DNA of 64,000 nt from Albimonas donghaensis (GCF_900106695.1 NZ_FNMZ01000001.1:434001-498000); one strand, 5' to 3'; counted from the first letter of the stretch, positions 56,977 through 64,000 are shown. Translations and numbers: made by a program. Notes: generated by a model not told the origin, from the sequence alone.

Positions 56977-57864
56977 ATGGACAAGCTTTCCGTCATGCAC
57001 GCCTTCCGCCGGATCGTCGAACGCGGCGCCTTCGCGCGCGCGGCGGAGGATCTCGGCGTGTCGCCCGCGCTTCTGAGCCGCGAGATCAAGCTGCTGGAGG
57101 AGAGCCTCGGCGCGACGCTGCTCACCCGCACGACGCGTTCCATGTCGCTCACCGACGCCGGACGGCTTTACTACGATGAGGCGACCGGCATCCTGGACGC
57201 CGTGGCCGGGGTCGAGACGCGCATCCGCGACGGCGCCGGGGCCGTGCGCGGTCACCTGAGGGTCAACGCCTCCAGCTCTTTCGGGCAGACGGTGATCGCG
57301 CCGATCCTTCCGGGGTTTCTCGACGCCTATCCCGACCTGCATCTGACGCTGTCGATGGACGACCGCGTGGTGGACATGGTGGAGGGCGGGTTCGACGTCT
57401 CGATCCGCATCCGGCCCGCCATGCCGGACTCGGCGCTGGTGGCGCGCAGGATCGGCACGATGCGGCAGCGGATCTTCGCGGCGCCCGCCTATCTGGAAAA
57501 GGCCGGGGCGCCGGCTGTTCCGCAGGACATCGCCCGGCGTCGGGTGATCGGCTTCCTGCTGGCGGACCACCTGACCTCATGGGCGCTGAGCGGCCCCTCG
57601 GGCGCGGTCACCATCGACCTCGACCCGCCGGTGCGCGTCGGCAACAGCCTCGTGCTGCGCGATCTGCTGATCGCCGGGCAGGGCATCGGGACCTTGCCGG
57701 ACTTCGTTTCGAAAGAGGCCGAGGCGCGGGGCGCGCTGGTGCGCGTTCTGCCCGACTGGGAGCTTCCGGCGCCGGAGATCTTCGCGGTGACGGCCTCGCG
57801 GCTGGGCATGGACGCGAAGGTCACGGCCTTTCTCGACCATCTGCGCGCCGCGCTCGGGCCGTGA
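56977..57864 (+). CDS. LysR-family transcriptional regulator
   Basis: A 295-aa LTTR. The DNA-binding helix is GAFARAAEDLGVSPALLSREIKLLEESLGATLLTR. The effector domain (HLRVNASSSFGQTVIAPILPGFLDAYPDLH) is of the CrgA/QorR-like type that often controls quinone reductases. ATG 56977 follows GAGAGG. A T-N11-A dyad lies directly after its stop codon, upstream of wrbA, so it probably regulates the downstream run. Confidence 0.9.
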   Translation: MDKLSVMHAFRRIVERGAFARAAEDLGVSPALLSREIKLLEESLGATLLTRTTRSMSLTDAGRLYYDEATGILDAVAGVETRIRDGAGAVRGHLRVNASSSFGQTVIAPILPGFLDAYPDLHLTLSMDDRVVDMVEGGFDVSIRIRPAMPDSALVARRIGTMRQRIFAAPAYLEKAGAPAVPQDIARRRVIGFLLADHLTSWALSGPSGAVTIDLDPPVRVGNSLVLRDLLIAGQGIGTLPDFVSKEAEARGALVRVLPDWELPAPEIFAVTASRLGMDAKVTAFLDHLRAALGP

Positions 57865-57889
57865 CATTCTTCAACCTGCGTAAAGAATG
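57865..57889 (+). promoter_or_regulatory. T-N11-A LysR box upstream of wrbA
   Basis: CATTCTT-N11-AAGAATG is a perfect 7-bp inverted repeat with the T-N11-A geometry of LysR binding sites, 83 bp before the wrbA ATG. A second hairpin, CGGGCCGG/CCGGCCCG with loop TTATT (57899-57919), follows and could end the lysR transcript. Confidence 0.6.
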
Positions 57890-57971
57890 AAGTGACGGCG
57901 GGCCGGTTATTCCGGCCCGGCCGATCCCCGATCCTCTCCGGCATCGACGCCCGAAGCCCCGAGAGGTTCCC

Positions 57972-58595
57972 ATGACCCGCGTTCTCGTTCTCTACTATTC
58001 CAGCTACGGCCATGTCCGCGCCCTGGCGCAGGCCGAGGCCGAGGGCGCGCGCAGCGTTCCCGGCATCCATGTCGACCTGCGCCGCGTGCCCGAAACGGTC
58101 CCCGAGGCGGTCCGGCGGAGGGCCGGCTTCGCGGCGGATGACACGCCCGTGGCGGCGCCGGCCGATCTGGAGGCCTATGACGCCATCATTTTCGGCACGC
58201 CGACGCTGTTCGGCATGATGGCCGGGCAGATGAAGACCTTTCTCGACCAGGCCGGCGGCCTCTGGGCGCGGAACGCGCTGGTGGGCAAGGTGGCCGCCGT
58301 CTTCGCCTCCACCGGCTCGCAGCATGGCGGGCACGAGGCGACGCTGCTGTCGACCCAGATCCCGCTCCAGCATTTCGGGATGCTGATCGCGGGCATGCCC
58401 TACAGCTTCGCCGGCCAGACGACGGCCGAGGGCATCGTCGGCGGCGCGCCCTATGGCGCGGGGACCATCGCGGGGGCCGATGGCGCGCGCGCGCCCACCG
58501 AGACCGACCTTGCCGGCGCGCGGTTCCACGGCGCGCATGTGGCGCGGATCGCCGCGCGGCTGGCCGGGGCCGTCCTGGCGGAGGAGGCCGCGTGA
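57972..58595 (+). CDS. wrbA: NAD(P)H:quinone oxidoreductase, WrbA type
   Basis: A 207-aa flavodoxin-like two-electron quinone reductase. VLVLYYSSYGHVRALAQAEAEGA is the FMN phosphate loop. FGTPTLFGMMAGQMKTFLDQ and FASTGSQHGGHEATLLS are the other WrbA signatures. It protects against redox-cycling quinones. The stop overlaps the next start (TGATG). A LysR-type box lies upstream. Confidence 0.93.
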   Translation: MTRVLVLYYSSYGHVRALAQAEAEGARSVPGIHVDLRRVPETVPEAVRRRAGFAADDTPVAAPADLEAYDAIIFGTPTLFGMMAGQMKTFLDQAGGLWARNALVGKVAAVFASTGSQHGGHEATLLSTQIPLQHFGMLIAGMPYSFAGQTTAEGIVGGAPYGAGTIAGADGARAPTETDLAGARFHGAHVARIAARLAGAVLAEEAA

Positions 58596-59233
58596 TGGCG
58601 TCCCTCACCCTCGACTTCTTCCACGACGTGGTCTGCTGCTGGTGCTTCAACATTTCGTCGCGGATGCGGACGCTGGCCGCTGAATTCGACCTCGACATCC
58701 GGCATCGCGCCTTCGTCCTGCAGGCCAGCCGCGCCGAGATGGCCGCGCGCTGGGGCGCGCCCGAGGACGCCCGCGAGACCATCCTCGGGCACTGGGCGGT
58801 CTGCCGAGAGGTCAGCGACCGGCCGGAGCGCGTCGACATCGACGCCATGCGGGCCGCGCCCTTCGATTATCCCCACGGGATGACCGCCGCGCTGGGATGC
58901 AAGGCGGCGGAGCGGCTGGGCGGGCAGGCCGCCCACTGGGCCATGTTCGACCGCCTGCAGCACGCGCATCTGACCGAGGCGCGGAACGTCGCCGACCCGG
59001 CCACGGCGCGGCGCGCCGCGCGGGCGCTGGGGTTCGACCGCGCCGCCTTCGCCGAGGTTTTCGAGGACCCGGAAACCCGTCGCGCCGTCGAAGCCGACCG
59101 GGCGCGCGCCCGCGCGCTCCAGGTCCGATCCATCCCGGCCCTCATCATCCGCGAGACCGGCGCGCGCCTCGTCAACGGACCGCGAGAGGATCTGGCCGCG
59201 CAGCTGCGCGCCTCCCTCCGCCTCGTCGCCTGA
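58595..59233 (+). CDS. DsbA-family (FrnE-like) oxidoreductase
   Basis: A protein of about 212 aa with a thioredoxin fold and helical insert, no signal peptide, hence cytosolic. The redox site is C-C-W-C in FFHDVVCCWCFN near residue 14. The cis-Pro loop is RSIPALIIRE. It belongs to the FrnE/2-hydroxychromene-2-carboxylate isomerase side of the DsbA family. ATG 58595 overlaps the wrbA stop by one base; GTG 58592 is also possible. Co-translation with wrbA suggests a joint response to quinone or thiol stress. Confidence 0.87.
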   Translation: MASLTLDFFHDVVCCWCFNISSRMRTLAAEFDLDIRHRAFVLQASRAEMAARWGAPEDARETILGHWAVCREVSDRPERVDIDAMRAAPFDYPHGMTAALGCKAAERLGGQAAHWAMFDRLQHAHLTEARNVADPATARRAARALGFDRAAFAEVFEDPETRRAVEADRARARALQVRSIPALIIRETGARLVNGPREDLAAQLRASLRLVA

Positions 59234-59246
59234 AAGGAGGTTCCCA

Positions 59247-59396
59247 ATGATCATCCCGTTCGTCTTCCGCGAGACCGCCGATCGCCGCCGCGCCTTTCGA
59301 GATGTCCGCCGCGACCTGCCGCCTCGCCTGATGCGCGACATCGGCCTCGATCCCTGGCCGGGGCGCCCGCGCGCGCCGTTCCCTTCGCTCTGGTGA
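59247..59396 (+). CDS. 49-aa DUF1127-like small protein
   Basis: A short basic protein with RDLPPRLMRDIGLDPWPGRP, resembling the R-L-L-R-D-I-G-L core of DUF1127 (YjiS-like) proteins. AAGGAGG at 59234-59240, a perfect ribosome binding site 6 nt before ATG 59247, argues that it is translated. DUF1127 proteins act in RNA turnover and phosphate/carbon adaptation in other alphaproteobacteria. That function is not shown here. Confidence 0.7.
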   Translation: MIIPFVFRETADRRRAFRDVRRDLPPRLMRDIGLDPWPGRPRAPFPSLW

Positions 59397-59523
59397 GCGA
59401 GGGCTGCCGCGATCCGAGGTCCGCCTCGCATGACGGCGCGCCCGCGACCTTTGACGACACCCAAGCCCGACATGTCGGGGCGGCGATGACCGCCGGCCCC
59501 GCCCCTTCCGCGCTCTTCCGAAC

Positions 59524-60441
59524 ATGAGACACGCCATGTCACGCACCGCCGACATCCTGCTCACCGCGCTCGCCCCGGCGGTCTGGGGCAGCACCTATCT
59601 GGTCACGACCGAGGCGCTGCCCGCGGGCTACCCGGTCACGATGGCGGCGTTGCGCGCGCTGCCGGCCGGGCTGCTCCTGCTCGCGCTCACGCGTCGACCG
59701 CCGCCGATCGCGTGGCTCGGGCGGATCTTCGTGCTCGGCGGTCTGAACTTCGCGCTGTTCTGGGCGCTGCTGTTCGTGGCCGCCTACAGGCTGCCGGGCG
59801 GGGTGGCGGCGACGCTGGGCGCGCTTCAGGCGATGATGGTGATCGTGATGGCGCGCGGATGGCTTGGCGCGCCGATCCGGGCGCGGGCCGTCGCCGCAGC
59901 CGCCGCCGGCGTTTCGGGCGTGGCGCTGCTGCTGATCGGTCCCGAAGCCGCTCTCGACCCGGTGGGGGTCGCGGCCGGGCTTGGCGGCGCCGCGTCGATG
60001 GCGGCGGGCACGGTGCTCAGCCGGAAATGGCAGCCGCCCGTCTCGGCGCTCGGCTTCACGGCCTGGCAGCTGACCGCCGGGGGGATGATCCTGCTGCCGC
60101 TTGCGCTGATCGTCGAGCCGCCGCTGCCGCCCCTGACGGGGACGAATGTCGCCGGGCTGCTCTGGCTGGGGCTCATCGGCGCCGCGGCCAGCTATGCGCT
60201 GTGGTTCCGGGGCGTCGCGCGGATCGAGCCCGGCGCGGTGTCGATGCTGGGCATGATGAGCCCGGTGACCGCCGTGCTGCTGGGGTGGGCGGCGCTGGGG
60301 CAGTCGCTGACCCTGCTGCAGGGGGTGGGCGCGCTGATCGTTCTCGGCTCGGTCTGGGCGGGGCAACGGGCCAACCGTCCGGCGCCGCCTGCGCCGGCGA
60401 AACCGGCGGCGCGCCCGGTCCTGCGCATGGAAGGTTCATGA
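59524..60441 (+). CDS. DMT superfamily (EamA) transporter
   Basis: A 305-aa inner-membrane exporter with ten hydrophobic segments in two EamA repeats (WGSTYLVTTEALPAGYPVTMAALRALPAG; then GVAAGLGGAASMAAGTVLSRKW). The C-terminal tail is Pro/Ala-rich. It is the YdcZ/RhaT-like exporter type with unknown substrate. ATG 59536 is an alternative start. It is the last host gene before the integration scar. The spacer 60442-60665 holds no supported gene. Confidence 0.87.
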   Translation: MRHAMSRTADILLTALAPAVWGSTYLVTTEALPAGYPVTMAALRALPAGLLLLALTRRPPPIAWLGRIFVLGGLNFALFWALLFVAAYRLPGGVAATLGALQAMMVIVMARGWLGAPIRARAVAAAAAGVSGVALLLIGPEAALDPVGVAAGLGGAASMAAGTVLSRKWQPPVSALGFTAWQLTAGGMILLPLALIVEPPLPPLTGTNVAGLLWLGLIGAAASYALWFRGVARIEPGAVSMLGMMSPVTAVLLGWAALGQSLTLLQGVGALIVLGSVWAGQRANRPAPPAPAKPAARPVLRMEGS

Positions 60442-60665
60442 TCCGCGCCGGGCCGGTTCCGACGGACCGTCGCGGAGGACCTGATCATGGCGCGTCGCGA
60501 GGCGGGGCTGACGACCTACGGCGGCTGAAGCGTGCAACGGTTCAGCGCCCGGCCCGAGGCGGCCCGCGGGCCAAGTCCCCGGGGCTGCGCCAGTCCATGA
60601 TCGCCGCGGGGTCGCGAAACCGCGGCCGCGGCGGCATCCACTGCGTCGCCCGTCGATAATACGGC

Positions 60666-60706
60666 GCCGGTCGAGGGGCTCGAACCCCCGACCCCCTGAT
60701 TGCAAA
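60666..60706 (-). tRNA. 3' tRNA fragment (attachment-site scar)
   Basis: Read on the minus strand: anticodon loop TTTGCAA, the 3' anticodon stem TCAGG, variable loop GGGTC, a T-arm GGGGG-TTCGAGC-CCCTC, and the acceptor strand GACCGGC. The 5' half is missing. Beyond the loop only TC matches before the sequence diverges into A/T-rich DNA. The loop would read UGC (Ala), but the parent tRNA is uncertain. No CCA is encoded. This is the usual residue left where a tyrosine integrase inserts into a tRNA gene. Confidence 0.72.
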
Positions 60707-60756
60707 TCTCAAGTTTAGTAGTTTCTCTATGTTTCTTTCCGTGTCATGGATCGACA

Positions 60757-60762
60757 TATAAT
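60757..60762 (+). promoter_or_regulatory. TATAAT element, candidate integrase promoter -10
   Basis: A perfect TATAAT lies 107 bp before the integrase start in A/T-rich DNA. No good -35 was found at 16-18 bp (TCTTTC region), so it may need an activator or be fortuitous. Confidence 0.35.
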
Positions 60763-60827
60763 GCATTGAAAACAGCATATTGAACGCCTACCTTCTCCTC
60801 CAAGGCGGCGCATGGTTTCGCGCCGCG

Positions 60828-60860
60828 TGTTGGACAGGTGTTGGACCGGTGTTGGACTGG
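60828..60860 (+). repeat. three 11-bp iterons before the integrase gene
   Basis: TGTTGGACNGG occurs three times in direct, gap-free array (60828, 60839, 60850), with only the N position changing (A, C, T). The array ends eight bases before the integrase ATG and overlaps its ribosome binding region. One helical turn per unit suggests cooperative binding by the integrase arm domain or the AlpA-like protein. Confidence 0.85.
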
Positions 60861-60868
60861 AGGGCGCT

Positions 60869-62146
60869 ATGGTCGCGCGTAAACTGAAGCTGACCCAGCG
60901 GACGGCGAATGCGGCCAAGGCCGAGGCGAGCCGCTACCACATCGCCGATACGGACCTCCCTGGCTTCCGTTTGCAGGTCACGACCACAGGCGCGAAAGCT
61001 TGGTATCTCGCCTATCGCCTTGGCGGCGGACGCGGGGCTTCGCAGCGGGAGCCGAAGATCGGCGACTTCCCCGCAATGAAGGCGGAGGCCGCGCGGCGGA
61101 TCGCGGAGGAGTGGCTTGCCGAAGTCCGCAAGGGCGGCGATCCAGCCAGCGAGCGCAAAGCCCGGCGCGACGCGCCTCGTATGTCGGAGCTTTTCGACCG
61201 ATATCTCGAAGAGCACGCCCGCCCGCACAAGAAGGCCTCCAGCCTTGAGAACGATGTGCGCATGATCGAGAAGCGGCTGCGCCCCGCATTCGGTAGGACG
61301 AAGATTGCCGAGGTCGCTCGCTCCGAGATCGCCGCCTTTCACAAGCGGATTTCGGCGACGCCTTATGAGGCAAACCGGGCGCTCGCCTTGCTTTCCAAGA
61401 TGTTCAACCTCGCTGAAGTGTGGGGCCTTCGCCCTGATGGAACGAACCCGTGCCGCCATGTCCGCAAATATCCCGAGACGAAGCGAAAGCGCTTCCTCTC
61501 TCCCGCGGAACTGGCGCGGCTTGGCGAAGTCCTGCGGATGGCGGAACGCGACGGGTATATTTCCCTCCTAAAAAAGGAAGGCGTGCGCGAGCTTCAGAAG
61601 CGGGTGCCCGTCTCTGTCGAGGCCGTGGCCGCGATTCGCCTGTTGATTCTCACCGGTGCGCGAAAGTCCGAGATCCTTGGGCTGCGCTGGGATTGGATCG
61701 ACCTCGCCAGCGGCCGAGCGAGCCTTCCGGACAGCAAGACCGGCGAGAAGTCGATTATTCTGCCGCCGCCTGCGCTGGCTGTTCTGGCGGACCTCAAGCG
61801 ATCCGACGAAAACCCCTACGTGATACGCGGCGCGAAGCGTGGCGCGCATTTGGTGAACCTCAAAGACCCGTGGCTCGCCATCAGGGAAGCGGCGGGGCTG
61901 GATGATGTGCGCGTGCATGACCTTCGGCATTCCTTCGCCAGCGTAGGGGCGGCGGGCGGCGCGTCGCTGCCGATCATAGGGGCATTGTTAGGGCATTCTC
62001 AGCCGGCGACGACGGCGCGGTATGCCCATCTGTCTGATGACCCGTTGCAGGCCGCAGCGGCGACTATCGGTGGACGGATCTCGGTGGCGATGGGCGACGC
62101 GCATGCCTCGGGCGAGATCGTCCTCTTGAAGGATTCGATCAGCTGA
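60869..62146 (+). CDS. int: tyrosine-type site-specific integrase
   Basis: A 425-aa recombinase of the P4/DUF4102 arm-domain type. The N-terminal arm-binding domain runs to about residue 90 (DTDLPGFRLQVTTTGAKAWYLAYRLGG). A SAM-like core-binding domain follows (MSELFDRYLEEHARPHKKASSLENDVRMIEKRL), then the catalytic domain. Catalytic residues are R265 (TGARKSEI), the Lys of DSKTGEK, H350 and R353 (HDLRH), H376 (LGHSQ) and the nucleophile Y385 (ARYAHLS). ATG 60869 has GGAGG upstream; ATG 60812 would translate the iterons. It sits next to the tRNA scar, as expected. Confidence 0.94.
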   Translation: MVARKLKLTQRTANAAKAEASRYHIADTDLPGFRLQVTTTGAKAWYLAYRLGGGRGASQREPKIGDFPAMKAEAARRIAEEWLAEVRKGGDPASERKARRDAPRMSELFDRYLEEHARPHKKASSLENDVRMIEKRLRPAFGRTKIAEVARSEIAAFHKRISATPYEANRALALLSKMFNLAEVWGLRPDGTNPCRHVRKYPETKRKRFLSPAELARLGEVLRMAERDGYISLLKKEGVRELQKRVPVSVEAVAAIRLLILTGARKSEILGLRWDWIDLASGRASLPDSKTGEKSIILPPPALAVLADLKRSDENPYVIRGAKRGAHLVNLKDPWLAIREAAGLDDVRVHDLRHSFASVGAAGGASLPIIGALLGHSQPATTARYAHLSDDPLQAAAATIGGRISVAMGDAHASGEIVLLKDSIS

Positions 62147-62322
62147 AGCTTTGGGCCTACTCTGGTCGTCCATGCTTCGAGAACAGGCCGCGCTAGAGAT
62201 CAGGATTCATTCTCACGGGTTGAAGCTCCTTACGTCGAGGAGATGGACGTGACCTACGTGTAATTAGTGCTGGACAAGCGAAGCTAAACGCGTAATCTTG
62301 CAATCTGGAGAGTGGGAAATAG

Positions 62323-62347
62323 CGCCTCGGGGTTCCCGGGGCGTTTT
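62323..62347 (+). terminator. integrase-side intrinsic terminator
   Basis: A 9-bp stem (62323-62331 with 62335-62343, one T-G pair) with loop GTT and TTTT lies 176 bp after the integrase stop. The 352-bp spacer 62147-62498 holds no supported gene, and the distance leaves room for a small RNA ending here. Confidence 0.85.
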
Positions 62348-62433
62348 GCATTTCGCCTTCCCCGTGCGCGTCGGATTTGTCCGGACGCGACCAGCCCCGC
62401 CAGCGCCAGAAACCTACGAGCACGAAAACTGAG

Positions 62434-62464
62434 CCTCCGCCGGCGACCGGCGCGGGGCCTTTTT
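62434..62464 (+). terminator. second intrinsic terminator before the alpA-like gene
   Basis: CGCCGG-CGA-CCGGCG, extended by CCT/GGG after one mismatch, is followed by TTTTT at 62460-62464. It lies 35 bp before the alpA-like start, so that gene's transcript must begin within or after it, or read through. Confidence 0.75.
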
Positions 62465-62498
62465 GCGTTGGCATCTCCCCATCCCTGAGAGGTCCCTT

Positions 62499-62693
62499 AT
62501 GAACCTGCTTGTGCAACGCAAGCGGCTGCTCAGCCGTGACGAAATCGAAGCCGAATACGGCATCACTCGCCGCTGGCTCGAACTGGCCGCCCATCGCGGA
62601 GACGGGCCGCCAATGCGAAAAATCTCCCGCCGCATGGTCCGCTATGAGCGGTCCGAATTTGAGGCGTGGCTCGGCGCGTCGCGGGTGGATTGA
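62499..62693 (+). CDS. AlpA/excisionase-like helix-turn-helix protein
   Basis: A 64-aa protein. RLLSRDEIEAEYGITRRWLELAAHRGDGPPMRKISRRMVRYERSEFEAWL has the MerR-like winged-helix layout of AlpA/excisionase proteins. The R-V-R-Y and W wing residues are typical. GAGAGG precedes ATG 62499. In P4-like elements such proteins regulate integrase expression and excision. It is followed 3 nt later by the next ORF. Confidence 0.82.
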   Translation: MNLLVQRKRLLSRDEIEAEYGITRRWLELAAHRGDGPPMRKISRRMVRYERSEFEAWLGASRVD

Positions 62694-62696
62694 CCG

Positions 62697-62939
62697 ATGG
62701 CGGAAAAGAACGAAGCCCGGCGCGCGGACAGGCGCGACCGGGCCTCTGGAAAGCCTTCGCGAACGGCGCGGCTTCCCGAGACCATAACGTTCACAATTTC
62801 AAGTGTCATCTGCGACGTTGCCCGCGATACGTGCGAGAGCCGCAGGATGGGCGACGTCACCTGTCGCAGCTGGTTCAGTTCCGTGACGTCGGCGCGATCA
62901 ACGCGCATACTCGGGAACATCGGGAGGGCCGAGGGATGA
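62697..62939 (+). CDS. 80-aa hypothetical protein of the element
   Basis: A basic N-terminal stretch (KNEARRADRRDRASGKPSRTARLP) precedes a segment ITFTISSVICDVARDTCESRRMG and an Ser/Arg-rich end. It is not recognised. Support is positional: it starts 3 nt after the alpA-like stop, and its TGA overlaps the prim-pol ATG (ATGA). A long opposite-strand frame over the same bases is less likely because it runs against the operon. Confidence 0.5.
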   Translation: MAEKNEARRADRRDRASGKPSRTARLPETITFTISSVICDVARDTCESRRMGDVTCRSWFSSVTSARSTRILGNIGRAEG

Positions 62940-64000
62940 CCCACGATGGAACCTTTCACACCGATGCCGCAGCGGCGGCGTTTGCGCTCGCCAAGGCGGG
63001 GCTCCCGGTGTTTCCCTGCGACGGTCGACCGAAGCCGCTCGCCGAGCAACGCTACCCAGACGAGCCGCGCAAAACGCCTCTCACGCCGCATGGCTTCAAG
63101 GACGCGACCGCGGACCTGGATACCGTCGCGAACTGGTGGCGACGTTTCCCCGAAGCGTTGCCGGGCGTCCCGATGGGGGTGGCGTCGGATCTCTTCGTTG
63201 CGGACGCCGACATAGATCGCGAAACGGGCGAAACGGCAGGAGAGGCGACGCTCGCCGCGCTTGGCATTACACCCGCGAACCACATGTATTGCGCGCCGAC
63301 CCGCTCGGGGGGGTGGCATTTCATCTTTCGGTGGCGCAAGGGCCTGCCCGGAAACAGCGTGAAGGGGCTTGTTGGCGTCGATATTCGCAGCGAGGGCGGC
63401 TACGTGGTCGCCTGGGCTCACGAGGCGCTGATCGCCGCCCACGAGGCCGCGGACCTCAAAGGGCCGCCCAGCGCCCTCCTGTCGGCGCTGGAGCGCGCGA
63501 AGGATGCGGGCAGGCGCAGCGACAAAGGTGGGCGTGGGGGCTTCAAGTTCGATCACGTTGGGTGTGATCCGTTCTTCTCCGCCGTTAAGGCTGCGGCGCT
63601 CGCCAATCTGGGTGCATGGGTTCCGCGGATCTTTCCCGCTGCGGACTTTCAGCCTGGGACCGGGGCATGGCGCGTCTCGTCGCGCGTCCTCGGCCGAGGG
63701 CTGCAAGAAGATCTGTCGCTGCATCCAGACGGCATCCGGGATTTCGGCGAGGAAGCGCCGATGACCGCAATCGACGTGGTTATGCGTTGGGGCGGCGCGG
63801 CGACGCCGCTAGAAGCCGCGGACTGGCTTTGCAACGCGTTGGGCATTGATCCTGCGAATAAAGGACAGGGCGCGCGCGCCGGCGCGCTGGTGAGGGCAGG
63901 CGATAACGACTGGCCCGAGCTTGTCCCGCTCGAAGGCGGCGACCTGCCGCGGCTTTCGCCCGATATGCTGGGCGGATGGCTCGGCGACTATGCGTCGGCG
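62936..64000 (+). CDS. prim-pol domain replication protein (partial, runs off window)
   Basis: 355 codons are visible without a stop. FALAKAGLPVFPCDGRPKPL, HGFKDATADLDTVANWWRRFP and GVPMGVASDLFVADADID form the N-terminal bifunctional primase/polymerase fold. Metal-site acids are D90, D92 and D94, with H128 in SGGWHFIFR and D149 in GVDIRSEGGYVV. From about residue 220 comes a linker domain. LSPDMLGGWLGDYA near the window edge resembles the start of a DUF3987-type helicase region. It would prime and perhaps help unwind the element for autonomous replication. Translation is coupled to the preceding ORF. Confidence 0.85.
   Translation, partial: MTHDGTFHTDAAAAAFALAKAGLPVFPCDGRPKPLAEQRYPDEPRKTPLTPHGFKDATADLDTVANWWRRFPEALPGVPMGVASDLFVADADIDRETGETAGEATLAALGITPANHMYCAPTRSGGWHFIFRWRKGLPGNSVKGLVGVDIRSEGGYVVAWAHEALIAAHEAADLKGPPSALLSALERAKDAGRRSDKGGRGGFKFDHVGCDPFFSAVKAAALANLGAWVPRIFPAADFQPGTGAWRVSSRVLGRGLQEDLSLHPDGIRDFGEEAPMTAIDVVMRWGGAATPLEAADWLCNALGIDPANKGQGARAGALVRAGDNDWPELVPLEGGDLPRLSPDMLGGWLGDYASA

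Larger units (their letters stand above)
60707..64000 (+). mobile_element. left part of an integrated genetic element (continues past the window)
   Basis: It begins at the tRNA scar and carries integrase, AlpA-like protein, small ORF and prim-pol replication gene, all on the plus strand. Third codon positions use visibly more A and T than the flanking host genes, and spacers are A/T-rich. The gene order recalls P4-like satellites and other integrase/AlpA/primase elements. No capsid, tail, conjugation or defence genes are seen yet; the other end and the intact tRNA should lie to the right. Confidence 0.82.

Noticed and set aside
60438-60659. 73-codon frame overlapping the DMT exporter stop (ATGA)
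   Set aside because: Arg/Gly-rich translation without domain character and no ribosome binding site. The overlap looks fortuitous.
62642-63724. 360-codon minus-strand frame over the prim-pol region
   Set aside because: The plus frame keeps the D-x-D, SGGWH and VDIR prim-pol motifs and is coupled to the preceding ORF.

Overview
The window is very GC-rich DNA with strong G/C at third codon positions. Several genes point to an alphaproteobacterium of the Rhodobacterales type: a C4-pathway 5-aminolevulinate synthase next to TspO, a Rhodobacter-like cytochrome c2, a urease locus, a CtrA-type binding site, and a VPxPA C-terminal sorting tail. The genus cannot be fixed from the sequence. No rRNA, no complete tRNA and no CRISPR array was seen.

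Layout. 69-7415: a purine-type deaminase, a 2OG-Fe(II) oxygenase, an AI-2E-family permease behind a persulfide-sensor-like ArsR regulator, then tspO, hemA and cytochrome c2. 7624-12667 (minus): mreB, a 411-bp gap, then overlapping mreC-mreD-mrdA, the rod-shape module. 13218-18367: ureD, ureA, a 57-aa ORF, ureB and ureC. A small membrane ORF and an oppositely oriented dihaem cytochrome c sit between ureB and ureC, and ureE/F/G are absent. 18520-22749: an FNT-family channel, a CNNM/CBS protein, a degenerate metallophosphoesterase and a pyridoxal kinase. 22765-25110 (minus): a tungstate ABC importer.

25450-32143: spermidine synthase, an old-yellow-enzyme homologue, an outer-membrane barrel protein, AdoMet decarboxylase, a DMT exporter and a TPR protein. 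32220-43081: a nucleotide cyclase, a VPxPA-tailed metalloprotease with a perfect CtrA box and TATAAT promoter, metG, an MFS carrier, an ABC exporter and an acyl-CoA synthetase. 43495-52778: a YHS protein, malonyl-CoA synthetase, a Bcr/CflA efflux pump, a lone receiver protein, enoyl-CoA hydratase, a thioesterase, a membrane-bound LytTR regulator, and rplM-rpsI.

53055-60441 looks accessory. It holds two LysR regulators and a WYL regulator, each beside a candidate inverted-repeat operator, with genes for handling quinones, epoxides and electrophiles (MDR reductase, epoxide hydrolase, WrbA, DsbA-like protein), a DUF1127-like small protein and a DMT exporter.

From about 60666 to the end the composition changes. 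A 3' tRNA fragment forms an attachment-site scar. It is followed by 11-bp iterons, a tyrosine integrase, two terminators, an AlpA-like protein, a small ORF and a prim-pol replication protein that runs off the window. This is one end of an integrated element with a satellite- or P4-like gene order, and it is the most promising candidate for something undescribed. Scattered 10- to 15-bp tandem duplications recur in spacers throughout the window.
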